Origin: Clostridia bacterium
Lineage (GTDB): Bacteria > Bacillota > Clostridia > Oscillospirales > Acutalibacteraceae
NCBI GenBank assembly: GCA_017631705.1
Contig: JAGBSU010000082.1
Span: 1-11,774 of the forward strand
DNA length: 11,774 nucleotides
Reading direction: 5' to 3'
A program made the position numbers and the translations under genes. Of this stretch, positions 1 to 6,978 are shown one piece after another; the stretch's first letter is position 1; every line of letters starts with the position of its first letter. The notes beneath the pieces were generated by a model. That model was not told where the DNA came from. It was given only the letters and a program-made list of their open reading frames with translations, and searched no databases.

Positions 1-184
1 AGAACGCATACTCGTTCGTGGTAGTGCCCGCTTTGCCGGCTTCCATCAAATGCACCATGCCGATACCGGTAGGACCTTGAATGGTGCCGATATTAACCGC
101 AATTTTTTCCGTTTGCGGTGCCGCGCAACCTGCCATGGTCACCAACAACAATGCCGATAAAAGAATACTTATAAATCGTTTCAT
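1..184 (-). CDS. ABC-transporter solute-binding lipoprotein, N-terminal part (runs off left edge)
   Basis: Only the first 61 codons are in the window. Translation begins MKRFISILLSALLLVTMAGC, a classic lipoprotein signal: two basic residues, a hydrophobic stretch and a lipobox ending in TMAGC, so the mature protein would be lipid-anchored at the cysteine on the outer face of the membrane. The mature start reads AAPQTEKIAVNIGTIQGPTG followed by IGMVHLMEAGKAG. The pattern GPTGxGMVxLME is what I recall from NMT1/SsuA-like periplasmic-binding proteins of Clostridia; the ligand cannot be told from this. The ATG at 184-182 overlaps the regulator's TGA stop (ATGA) and has an AGGGG ribosome binding site 8 bases upstream, so it is probably translationally coupled to the regulator. 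Permease and ATPase genes would be expected further left. Lipoprotein call is firm; transporter family is moderate. Confidence 0.72.
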   Translation of the reverse strand, partial: MKRFISILLSALLLVTMAGCAAPQTEKIAVNIGTIQGPTGIGMVHLMEAGKAGTTTNEYAF

Positions 185-825
185 GTAAGTTTCCCCTGTT
201 CTGTAAGATAATATATTTTCCCAACTTGACGAAGAAAACCGGCGGTGATAAGCGTTTCTCTGGCACGGTATAGGCTGGAACGGCCGATACCAAGTAGACC
301 GGCAAGTTCCACCATACTGTGCGGTAACGTCACGGCACCGTCTTCGCCTCGGTGGGTTAAGAGATACTGATACAGCCGTCCCTCGGCACTGCCGGCGGTG
401 AGCACTGACAGTTTATGGTTGAGGAAACGGATTCTGCCCGATAAAAAACAGATGTAGTTCTCCGCCACCTTGGGGTAACGGTGCAGCCACGCGGTCATCT
501 GTTCTTGCGAGATAAAGACAATGTGGGAATTGGCGGTGGCGGTGATTTGCGTCACATAAGTTTCTTGTGCACCGAACAACGCCGCCGCACCAAACATTTC
601 CCCCGCCGACAGCCGATTCATTACCGCACCGTTTTCTGCCGTGACGGTGACCGCACCGGTGAGAATCAACCCGATGGCTTTGCGAAAGGAAGAAGCGGTG
701 TACACCGCTTCCCCTTTTTGATAAGCAATCGGTGCCTCACAGTCGGCGGCAAGCAACGACAGGTCTTGCCCGAACACACCGACAAACAACGAAAATCGTT
801 GCAGTTGTTCAACCGTAACCGCCAT
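181..825 (-). CDS. Crp/Fnr-family transcriptional regulator
   Basis: A 214-residue protein, normal length for the family. An N-terminal cyclic-nucleotide-binding-like beta-roll (about residues 15-125) contains the turn LSAGEMFGAAALFG, and a C-terminal winged helix-turn-helix (about 145-210) contains MVELAGLLGIGRSSLYRARE as recognition region. It has only two cysteines in the sensory part, so it lacks the four-cysteine cluster set of true FNR; the effector is unknown. I chose ATG at 825 over GTG at 828 because GGAGG at 833-837 lies 7 bases from the ATG but only 4 from the GTG. It is followed by a solute-binding lipoprotein with an ATGA overlap, and is divergent from the surface protein/flavodiiron genes. 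A consensus promoter and a palindrome in its leader suggest autoregulation. Whether it controls the transporter, the divergent pair, or both is inference. Confidence 0.9.
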   Translation of the reverse strand: MAVTVEQLQRFSLFVGVFGQDLSLLAADCEAPIAYQKGEAVYTASSFRKAIGLILTGAVTVTAENGAVMNRLSAGEMFGAAALFGAQETYVTQITATANSHIVFISQEQMTAWLHRYPKVAENYICFLSGRIRFLNHKLSVLTAGSAEGRLYQYLLTHRGEDGAVTLPHSMVELAGLLGIGRSSLYRARETLITAGFLRQVGKIYYLTEQGKLT

Positions 826-832
826 CACTCAC

Positions 833-837
833 CCTCC
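833..837 (-). promoter_or_regulatory. Ribosome binding site deciding the start of the Crp-like regulator
   Basis: The minus strand reads AAAGGAGGGTGAGTGATGG. Two in-frame starts are adjacent, GTG (828) and ATG (825). The 7-base spacing from GGAGG to the ATG is typical and the 4-base spacing to the GTG is short, so ATG is preferred. Confidence 0.7.
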
Positions 838-848
838 TTTTTGATTTT

Positions 849-864
849 TGTCCCATTTGGGACA
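849..864. promoter_or_regulatory. Perfect inverted repeat, candidate operator
   Basis: The sequence TGTCCCATTTGGGACA has 7-base arms TGTCCCA/TGGGACA around a TT centre, so all arm positions pair. It lies about 6 to 21 bases downstream of the predicted transcription start (about 870) of the Crp-like regulator, a position where binding would block transcription. The size and symmetry fit a dimeric Crp-family site, but the half-site differs from the E. coli CRP (TGTGA) and FNR (TTGAT) sites. The bound protein is inferred, not shown. As RNA it could also form a small hairpin. Confidence 0.6.
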
Positions 865-876
865 CTTTACAAGTTT

Positions 877-905
877 AGTATAGGTGTTTGTTAAAGTTTT
901 GTCAA
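877..905 (-). promoter_or_regulatory. Sigma-A-type promoter of the Crp-like regulator
   Basis: On the minus strand, TTGACA (positions 905-900) is followed after exactly 17 bases by TATACT (882-877). This is a perfect -35 box and a 5/6 -10 box at ideal spacing. Transcription would start near 870, giving a leader of about 45 bases that contains the inverted repeat at 849-864. Confidence 0.85.
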
Positions 906-932
906 GAGAATTGTAAAAATTTTCGGTTATGA

Positions 933-961
933 TTTACTTTTTCAAAAAAATATGGTATGGT
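933..961 (+). promoter_or_regulatory. Possible weak promoter of the surface protein/flavodiiron operon
   Basis: TTTACT (933-938) and TATGGT (956-961) are separated by 17 bases; each matches 4 of 6 consensus positions. The region is AT-rich and nothing better is visible between the divergent genes. A weak promoter in a region shared with a Crp-family gene would fit activator dependence, but this is inference. Confidence 0.3.
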
Positions 962-992
962 AGGTATATATATTGTCAAAGGAGATAACCAT

Positions 993-2561
993 ATGAAAAA
1001 AGGAATCGCCGTTATCACGGCAACGATAGTATTACTCTCTTCGTTAGTATTCGGTGTTTGTGCCGAAGGCTTTACGTTCCGTGAGGTTTCACGGCAATGG
1101 GCCGGTAACACATTGTCCGTTGCATGGAATGCAAGCGAAGCTGGTGCCGATGTTCAAATTGAAGATGTTCTTATCGGCGGTAAAAGTTATGCCGATAAGT
1201 TAACATTAGATGCTTCTTCGAATTTGATGGTGGATTTATCCGCCTTGCCTGCCGGTATATATCCGTCGGTGACGTATGCATATATCACCGCCAACGGACA
1301 AGGCGTGGTTACTTCGAGTGTACCGCTGATAAAAGCGGGTATCGTAACGGTGTCCTTGTCTGCCGCTGTTAACGCAGACGGTGCGCTGACTGTGACTGCC
1401 ACCGATGCAAATGGCGCGCCGGTAGCGGGATACAATTTAAAATTGACCATCGGGAATATGTCGAACATCAGCGGCAAAACCGATACTTCCGGTAAATATC
1501 AATCTCCCTACACCGCCAAAGAAGGCAGCAGCGCTATATATGAAGGTTTGCTCACCGAAAACCAGGGTGTGCAATATGCCGCCGTTGCTGCGGCAACGAT
1601 TGTGCGTCCGGTAACGGCTACCACCACGGTAGTAAGCACAACCGCCACAACGTGGAAGGAAGAAACCACCACCGTGGAAGAAACCACCACCACGGAGGAA
1701 GAAACCACTACCACGGTAGAAACCACCGCACCGTCCACCTCTTTTTTAGAAACATTGGTGACGGTTCAAGGTGCCGGTACTTCTTCCAAAGAAAATAAGA
1801 GAATCGCGTTAAATGTTTCCACCGACACCGGTATTTTGGGAATGTTTAAATTAAAGCGTGCCGATTTTGATAACAATGCTCGTTTGTTCTTATCGGAAGA
1901 AAATTACGCCGCTATGGTGGGCCGTACTTCCAACGTGTTGATGCTCAACGTGTTGTCGGTAGAAAAACAAACGGCTCATGACACGGTACAAGAAGCGATT
2001 AAATCTTCTTCGTTTGCAAGCCGTTCCGACGAAAAATGGATACCGATGACATTTAATCTTTCGTTGCTTATGTTGGACCGTTCCGGTAAAACCGTTCCCG
2101 TGACAGCGGCTCCGCAAGACGCTGAGTATACGGTGACATTGCCTCTCCCCGCTTCGCTCAAAGATTGTTCCGAATGGGCTATCACCACCTTTGACGGAGA
2201 AACATTGATGAAACCGCAACCGCTTGCCGTGGAAAACGGTTGCTTTACCTTACAAACCAATTCCATGGGCGAATATGTTGTCATCGGGTTCCCGTCTGAC
2301 AGCGGTAACAAAGCCGGCAGTACTTCTTGGTGGCTGGTGCTGTTGCTGGTTATCGGTATTCTCTTACTTATCGGTGCCGGTGCGTTGCTGTACTTTTTTA
2401 TATTCCGTGCTCCCGATGCCGGTAAAAAAAAACAAGAAATACCCGAGCAAGAGGTTCAGCCGCTAATTCGCGTAGAGCCCGAAAGTGAATCCGACATTTT
2501 CAGCGGTCGTACCGACATTGACATCACGAACAAAACCATCGAAAACGACGAACAGGAGTAA
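993..2561 (+). CDS. Membrane-anchored surface protein with Ig-like domains and Thr/Glu-rich stalk
   Basis: A 522-residue exported protein without a recognised enzymatic domain. The start at 993 has GGAG 8 bases upstream (981-984); an upstream in-frame ATG at 957 has no such site and would spoil the signal peptide. Residues 1-24 are a Sec signal peptide (cleavage likely after VCA). Residues 25-200 look like two beta-sandwich modules. Residues 209-249 form a Thr/Glu/Val stalk. Residues 250-440 form another beta-rich domain whose end (YTVTLPLPASL, then MGEYVVIGF) resembles the C-terminal module of many Firmicutes surface proteins. A single membrane helix starts at W446-W447 and ends near F471, followed by a roughly 50-residue charged cytoplasmic tail. 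There is no LPXTG sortase signal. Its TAA stop shares a base with an ATG of the flavodiiron frame. Function unknown; adhesion or sensing are possibilities only. Confidence 0.85.
   Translation: MKKGIAVITATIVLLSSLVFGVCAEGFTFREVSRQWAGNTLSVAWNASEAGADVQIEDVLIGGKSYADKLTLDASSNLMVDLSALPAGIYPSVTYAYITANGQGVVTSSVPLIKAGIVTVSLSAAVNADGALTVTATDANGAPVAGYNLKLTIGNMSNISGKTDTSGKYQSPYTAKEGSSAIYEGLLTENQGVQYAAVAAATIVRPVTATTTVVSTTATTWKEETTTVEETTTTEEETTTTVETTAPSTSFLETLVTVQGAGTSSKENKRIALNVSTDTGILGMFKLKRADFDNNARLFLSEENYAAMVGRTSNVLMLNVLSVEKQTAHDTVQEAIKSSSFASRSDEKWIPMTFNLSLLMLDRSGKTVPVTAAPQDAEYTVTLPLPASLKDCSEWAITTFDGETLMKPQPLAVENGCFTLQTNSMGEYVVIGFPSDSGNKAGSTSWWLVLLLVIGILLLIGAGALLYFFIFRAPDAGKKKQEIPEQEVQPLIRVEPESESDIFSGRTDIDITNKTIENDEQE
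1656..1736 (+). repeat. Imperfect in-frame repeat encoding the Thr/Glu stalk
   Basis: Units built on GAA-ACC-ACC-ACC recur about four times (EETTTVEETTTT, then EEETTTTVETTA in protein). All units are whole codons, so copy-number change would alter stalk length without a frameshift. Such Thr-rich stretches usually act as extended, sometimes glycosylated, spacers between a surface domain and the wall. Confidence 0.7.
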
Positions 2562-2572
2562 TGTTCCTTATG
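2554..2572 (+). promoter_or_regulatory. Ribosome binding site and start choice at the TAATG junction
   Basis: AGGAG (2554-2558) lies only 2 bases from the ATG at 2561, which overlaps the upstream stop as TAATG, and 11 bases from the ATG at 2570. The second ATG gives MKITEDIRYIGVNDHD, the usual beginning of FprA proteins, so it is preferred. Ribosomes finishing the surface protein could restart here. Confidence 0.6.
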
Positions 2573-4360
2573 AAAATCACCGAAGATATTCGCTATATTG
2601 GTGTCAACGACCACGACATTGATTTGTTTGAAGGTCAATACGTGGTGGAAAACGGCATGGCGTATAACTCGTATATCCTTTTAGACGAAAAAATTGCCGT
2701 CATCGACACGGTTGATGCCCGTTTCACCCACGAATGGATGGATAATTTCCAACACATTTTGGACGGCAAGCAACCGGATTACTTGATTGTGCAACACATG
2801 GAACCGGACCATTCGGCGAACATTGATAATTTCATGAAAGCCTATCCGCAAGCCGTGATTGTTGCCACCGCCAAAGCCTTTACCATGATGGGGCAGTTTT
2901 TCGGTACCGATTACGCCGACCGCCGTTTGGTTGTCGGTGAAGGCGATACCCTGTCGCTCGGCAAGCATACACTGACTTTCCTCACCGCGCCCATGGTGCA
3001 TTGGCCGGAAGTTATGGTGACCTACGACAGCACCGATAAAGTCCTGTTCTCTGCCGACGGGTTCGGCAAATTCGGTGCGTTGGATGTACAAGAAGATTGG
3101 GCGTGTGAAGCACGGCGGTATTATATCGGTATTGTCGGCAAATACGGCGCACATGTGCAAGCGTTACTCAAAAAGGCCGCTACGCTGGATATTGCGATTA
3201 TCTGTCCGTTGCACGGTCCTGTGCTGACGGAAAATTTAGAATATTACTTGAATTTATATAACATCTGGTCTTCGTACGAAGTGGAAACCGAGGGGATTGT
3301 GATTGCGTATACCTCGGTGTACGGCCACACCCGTGCCGCCGTGGAATTGTTGGCAGAAAAATTACGGGCCAAAGGCTGTCCCAAGGTTGTGCTCAACGAT
3401 TTGGCCCGCTGTGACATGGCAGAAGCGGTGGAAGACGCATTTAGATACAGCAAATTGGTATTGGCAACCACCACCTACAATGCCGATATTTTCCCGTTTA
3501 TGAAGGAATTTATTGACCATCTGACCGAACGGAATTTCCAAAACCGTACCGTCGCCTTTGTGGAAAACGGTGCTTGGGCACCGCTTGCCGCCAAAACCAT
3601 GAAAAAGATGTTGGAAAACTCAAAACAATTAACCATTGCCGAGCCGACGGTTACCATCCGTGCGGCACTGGGTGCCGACAGCACGGCACAGTTGGAAGCA
3701 CTTGCCGATGAACTTTGCCGCGATTATTCGGCACAGAACAGCGAAATCGCCGATAAAAATAATTTGACGGCGCTGTTCAAAATCGGGTACGGGTTGTATG
3801 TGGTTACCTGCCACGACGGCAAACGCGACAACGGCTTAATTGTCAACACGGTCACGCAGGTCACCAACACCCCCAACCGTATTGCGGTGACGATTAACAA
3901 ACAAAATTATTCCCATCATGTGATTAAACAAACCGGTAAAATGAATGTCAACTGCTTATCGGTGGATACACCGTTTAGCATCTTTGAAACCTTTGGTTTT
4001 CAAAGCGGACGGAGCACGGATAAGTTTGCCGGTATGAAGCCGCTTCGTTCCGACAACGGGTTGGCGTTTTTGCCGCAGTATATCAATTCCCTCCTGTCGC
4101 TGAAAGTGGAGGAGTATGTGGATTTGGATACGCACGGTATGTTTATTTGTACCATTACCGAGGCACGCGTGATTTCCTCTGCCGAAACCATGACCTATAC
4201 CTATTATCAGGAGCATGTGAAGCCCAAACCGCAAACCGACGGCAAAAAAGGATTTGTTTGCACGGTATGCGGCTATGTGTACGAAGGGGACACTTTACCG
4301 GAGGATTTTGTCTGTCCGTTATGTAAGCACGGCGCCGCCGATTTTGTTCCCCTTTCATAA
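2570..4360 (+). CDS. Flavodiiron protein fused to flavin reductase and rubredoxin (FprA-Hrb type)
   Basis: A 596-residue cytoplasmic enzyme expected to reduce O2 to water and/or NO to N2O. Residues 1-240 form the metallo-beta-lactamase-like diiron domain with all expected ligands: H76, E78 and D80 in HMEPDH, then H144, D163 and H215. Residues about 243-385 form a flavodoxin-like FMN domain with the phosphate loop TSVYGHT (248-254). Residues about 400-550 resemble the flavin reductase domain. Residues 561-596 are a short-loop rubredoxin with C564, C567, C582 and C585. In Moorella the last two domains form a separate protein, Hrb, that passes electrons from NADH to FprA; here donor and acceptor are one chain, so it should need only NAD(P)H. 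Separate-gene and fused forms are both known in Clostridia. It follows the surface protein directly and ends before a strong terminator. Preference for O2 or NO cannot be read from sequence. Confidence 0.95.
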   Translation: MKITEDIRYIGVNDHDIDLFEGQYVVENGMAYNSYILLDEKIAVIDTVDARFTHEWMDNFQHILDGKQPDYLIVQHMEPDHSANIDNFMKAYPQAVIVATAKAFTMMGQFFGTDYADRRLVVGEGDTLSLGKHTLTFLTAPMVHWPEVMVTYDSTDKVLFSADGFGKFGALDVQEDWACEARRYYIGIVGKYGAHVQALLKKAATLDIAIICPLHGPVLTENLEYYLNLYNIWSSYEVETEGIVIAYTSVYGHTRAAVELLAEKLRAKGCPKVVLNDLARCDMAEAVEDAFRYSKLVLATTTYNADIFPFMKEFIDHLTERNFQNRTVAFVENGAWAPLAAKTMKKMLENSKQLTIAEPTVTIRAALGADSTAQLEALADELCRDYSAQNSEIADKNNLTALFKIGYGLYVVTCHDGKRDNGLIVNTVTQVTNTPNRIAVTINKQNYSHHVIKQTGKMNVNCLSVDTPFSIFETFGFQSGRSTDKFAGMKPLRSDNGLAFLPQYINSLLSLKVEEYVDLDTHGMFICTITEARVISSAETMTYTYYQEHVKPKPQTDGKKGFVCTVCGYVYEGDTLPEDFVCPLCKHGAADFVPLS

Positions 4361-4362
4361 AA

Positions 4363-4396
4363 TTTTATTTGTAGGGCGGGGGTTTACTCCCGCCGT
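4363..4396 (+). repeat. Dispersed 34-base REP-like repeat, copy 1
   Basis: Starts 2 bases after the flavodiiron stop codon. The core GTAGGGCGGGGGTTTACTCC continues to CGCCGT and is exactly repeated, on the other strand, at 10135-10168. It forms a hairpin with an 8-base stem (4375-4382 with 4387-4394, one G-U pair when read on this strand) and a TTTA loop. Short GC-rich palindromes between genes of this kind are typical of REP/MITE-like families in Firmicutes; family membership is inferred from two copies only. Confidence 0.75.
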
Positions 4397-4440
4397 AAAT
4401 GTCAATAAAATATGAAACGCGGCGGCACCAAGGCAACGAA

Positions 4441-4477
4441 AGCACCGCACGGAACCAGTTCCGTGCGGTGCTTTTTT
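4441..4477 (+). terminator. Strong intrinsic terminator after the flavodiiron gene
   Basis: A perfect 15-base inverted repeat (AGCACCGCACGGAAC with GTTCCGTGCGGTGCT, 2-base centre) is followed by TTTTT at 4473-4477. It lies between convergent genes. On the minus strand the same hairpin is followed by TTTCGTT only, so it may also stop pcrA transcription, less efficiently. Confidence 0.92.
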
Positions 4478-4503
4478 GGATATTACGGTTTCGCTCGCCG
4501 TGT

Positions 4504-6921
4504 TTATTCTTTTTTGAGTTTGGCAAAGGTTGCCATGAGTTTTTTGAGCCCCGCTTTGTCAAATTGAATGGTAAGCAGGGTATCGCCGCCCATCGGTTGT
4601 ACGGCGGTGATGGTGCCGGTGCCGAAGGTTTTGTGGCTGACCACATCCCCCACGTTCCACACATCGGCAGTCGTTTTTTTGGACGAAGCCGAAATACCGC
4701 CGCCAATTCCCACTTTAGCGGTGGTGGCAGGGGCTTTGCGTGTGGGGGTGTCGAATGACGAATAGGTACTGCCACCCCAACTGCTCGACGAAGAGAAACC
4801 ACCGCCAAATCCACCGTAACGGTAGCGCGGTGCGGCTTTGTGTTCCTCGGTAAGTTCGGTAGGAATATCCGCCAAAAAGCGCGACGGTGCGTTACGGGTG
4901 GTGGAACCGTACAGCATACGGCTCTCGGCATTCGTGATATACAGTTCCTGCTTGGCACGGGTGATTGCCACGTAACACAAACGACGGTCCTCCTCCAATT
5001 CGTCGGGACGAAACATGGTTTGCATGCCGGGGAAAATGCCGTCCTCAAAACCGGGCAAAAACACCACCGGAAATTCCAAACCTTTGGCGGCATGCATCGT
5101 CATCAGTACCATCGCATCGGCAGAGGTATCGTAGTTATCAATATCCGTCATGAGGGCGTTTTCTTCCAAGAAACCGGACAGTTGCGGTAAATCCTCGCAG
5201 TTTTCCTCATAACTAATCAGCGAAGACGCTAATTCGTTTAGGTTATCCACGCGCGTGGCTTCTGCCTCACCCATCGCTTGCCACATGGCAAGGTAGCCGG
5301 TTTTTTGTAACATTTCTTCGTACAATTTCGGCAAGGTTAGTTCGCCGACTTTCTCACGCAGTTCGTCCATCATGTGAATGAACGGCAAGATTTTGGAAGC
5401 CGAACGGCTCAAATCGCCGTATTCGTCGGCATGGGATAGCACCGTATACAGCGAAAGACCTTGTTGCTCCGCTAAGGCGGCGGCTTTATCCAAGGTGGTA
5501 TCACCAATACCGCGTTTGGGTTCGTTGATAATGCGGCGCAGGCTGACGCTGTCGTCGGGGTTATTCAGCACACGCAAATACGCCACCGCATCACGCACTT
5601 CTTTGGTGTCGTTAAACCGATGGCCGCCGAAAATACGGTACGGTACACCGCTTTTTACCAGCGCGCTTTCAATCGCATTCGATTGTGTGTTGGCACGGTA
5701 CAGTACCGCAAAATCGTTGTACCGAAACGCACCGGTGGCAACTTTATCCAGCACCGTTTGGGCAATAAATCTGCCTTCGGCATCGGCATTTTCCAAGGTA
5801 TGTAACTGCAACAAATCACCTTTGCCGTTTTGTGTCCACAGCGTTTTGCCTTTGCGGTTTGTGTTTTGCGCAATCACCGCGTTGGCGGCATCTAAAATGT
5901 TCTGCGAAGAACGGTAGTTTTGTTCCAAGCGAATGACGGTACACCCCGAAAACTCATCTTCGAAACTGAGAATATTTTCAATCGTCGCACCGCGGAATTT
6001 ATAAATACTTTGGTCATCGTCACCCACCACGCATAAGTTGCCGCTTTTTTGGGCAAGCAGGCTCACCAAACGGTATTGGGCGTGGTTGGTGTCTTGGTAT
6101 TCGTCCACCATGATATACCGAAAACGGTTTTGGTATTTTTGCAACACCAATTCGTCGGTTTCAAAGAGTTCCACCGTACGGGACAATAAATCGTCAAAGT
6201 CCATCGCATCGGCTTCACGCAGGCGTTTTTGGTAGAGTTCGTAGCAAGCCGCCACTTTTTTGAGCCGAAAATCCGCGCCCACTTGCTCGGCAAATGCCGA
6301 CGGCGATAACAAACTATCTTTGGCACGGCTGATTTGAGCCAGAATTGTCTTGTGACCGAGTACGCGTTCTTCGATGTTAAGCGATTTCATGCATTCTTTC
6401 ATCAGCCGACGGCTATCGTCGGTGTCGTAGATGGTAAAGTGCGCCGAATAGCCGAGTGCTGCCCCATCGGTACGCAAAATGCGCGCACAAAACGAGTGGA
6501 ACGTACCTGCCATCACTTCGCCACCTTGTTCGCCCAACATGGCGGTAAGTCTGGCTTTGAGTTCCCCTGCCGCTTTGTTGGTAAAGGTGATTGCCAAAAT
6601 ACGCCATGCAGGGCAAGGGTTCACCGCGCATAACCGATAAATTTCCTCGTTCAGCGGAAAATCACCCTCGGCACAACGACGAAGTTTGTCCGCTTGTTCG
6701 GCGGTAATTGCCGGTATTTGTTCACTGTGATACGCGGTGCCGTACCGCACCATGTTGGCGATACGGTTGACCAAAACGGTGGTTTTGCCACTGCCGGCAC
6801 CGGCTAAAATCAGCACCGGACCTTCCGTTTGAAACACCGCTTGTTGTTGCGGTGCGTTCATACGGGAAAAATCACGCGCCATAATACGGCGACGACACTC
6901 TAAAAAGGATTGGTTGTCCAT
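4504..6921 (-). CDS. pcrA: ATP-dependent DNA helicase, PcrA/UvrD family
   Basis: An 805-residue superfamily 1A helicase that unwinds DNA 3'-to-5' in repair and in removing RecA or stalled replication and transcription complexes. Visible motifs in order: Q-motif NAPQQQA (22-28), Walker A AGAGSGKT (40-47), ITFTNKAAGELKARL (Ia), MVDEYQDTNHAQY (II), VVGDDDQSIYKFRGA (III), RLEQNYRSSQ (IV), MTMHAAKGLEFPVVFLPG (V) and CYVAITRAKQELYI (VI). After a Gly/Ser-rich linker comes the C-terminal VGDVVSHKTFGTGTI module (Tudor-like, RNA polymerase-binding in PcrA). There are about 40 extra residues between motifs I and Ia compared with B. subtilis PcrA. The start at 6921 has AAGGAG 8 bases upstream (6935-6930); internal Met14 and Met21 lack one. 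It begins just after the decarboxylase terminator and converges with the flavodiiron gene. The length and C-terminal module favour PcrA over Rep. Confidence 0.95.
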   Translation of the reverse strand: MDNQSFLECRRRIMARDFSRMNAPQQQAVFQTEGPVLILAGAGSGKTTVLVNRIANMVRYGTAYHSEQIPAITAEQADKLRRCAEGDFPLNEEIYRLCAVNPCPAWRILAITFTNKAAGELKARLTAMLGEQGGEVMAGTFHSFCARILRTDGAALGYSAHFTIYDTDDSRRLMKECMKSLNIEERVLGHKTILAQISRAKDSLLSPSAFAEQVGADFRLKKVAACYELYQKRLREADAMDFDDLLSRTVELFETDELVLQKYQNRFRYIMVDEYQDTNHAQYRLVSLLAQKSGNLCVVGDDDQSIYKFRGATIENILSFEDEFSGCTVIRLEQNYRSSQNILDAANAVIAQNTNRKGKTLWTQNGKGDLLQLHTLENADAEGRFIAQTVLDKVATGAFRYNDFAVLYRANTQSNAIESALVKSGVPYRIFGGHRFNDTKEVRDAVAYLRVLNNPDDSVSLRRIINEPKRGIGDTTLDKAAALAEQQGLSLYTVLSHADEYGDLSRSASKILPFIHMMDELREKVGELTLPKLYEEMLQKTGYLAMWQAMGEAEATRVDNLNELASSLISYEENCEDLPQLSGFLEENALMTDIDNYDTSADAMVLMTMHAAKGLEFPVVFLPGFEDGIFPGMQTMFRPDELEEDRRLCYVAITRAKQELYITNAESRMLYGSTTRNAPSRFLADIPTELTEEHKAAPRYRYGGFGGGFSSSSSWGGSTYSSFDTPTRKAPATTAKVGIGGGISASSKKTTADVWNVGDVVSHKTFGTGTITAVQPMGGDTLLTIQFDKAGLKKLMATFAKLKKE

Positions 6922-6937
6922 ATTGTGAACTCCTTAC

Positions 6938-6960
6938 AAAAAAAGCAGGGCGTGCCCTGC
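6938..6960 (-). terminator. Intrinsic terminator after the decarboxylase beta subunit gene
   Basis: On the minus strand a 7-base perfect stem GCAGGGC/GCCCTGC with a 2-base centre (6945-6960) is followed by seven T residues (complement of 6938-6944). It lies 18 bases after the beta-subunit stop and directly before the pcrA ribosome binding site, so it either ends the decarboxylase transcript or tunes readthrough into pcrA. Confidence 0.88.
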
Positions 6961-6978
6961 CTTTTAGTCTTTTACTAA

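Noticed and set aside
181..825. FNR-type iron-sulfur sensor
   Set aside because: The protein has only two cysteines in its sensory half and no N-terminal cysteine cluster, so it is called only a Crp/Fnr-family regulator.
1508..1738. Minus-strand frame rich in Val and Ser opposite the Thr-rich stalk
   Set aside because: It is the mirror of the ACC/GAA repeat (GGT/GTG codons). It has no ribosome binding site and lies wholly inside a well-supported gene.
2681..3160. Minus-strand 159-codon frame
   Set aside because: It lies antisense to the diiron domain, whose codons are clearly under protein constraint. The His/Val-rich translation has no recognisable features.
4365..5093. Minus-strand 242-codon frame overlapping the 3' end of pcrA
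   Set aside because: It is a shifted-frame reading of pcrA with a low-complexity Pro/Arg translation. It runs through the terminator and the repeat, which argues against a real gene.
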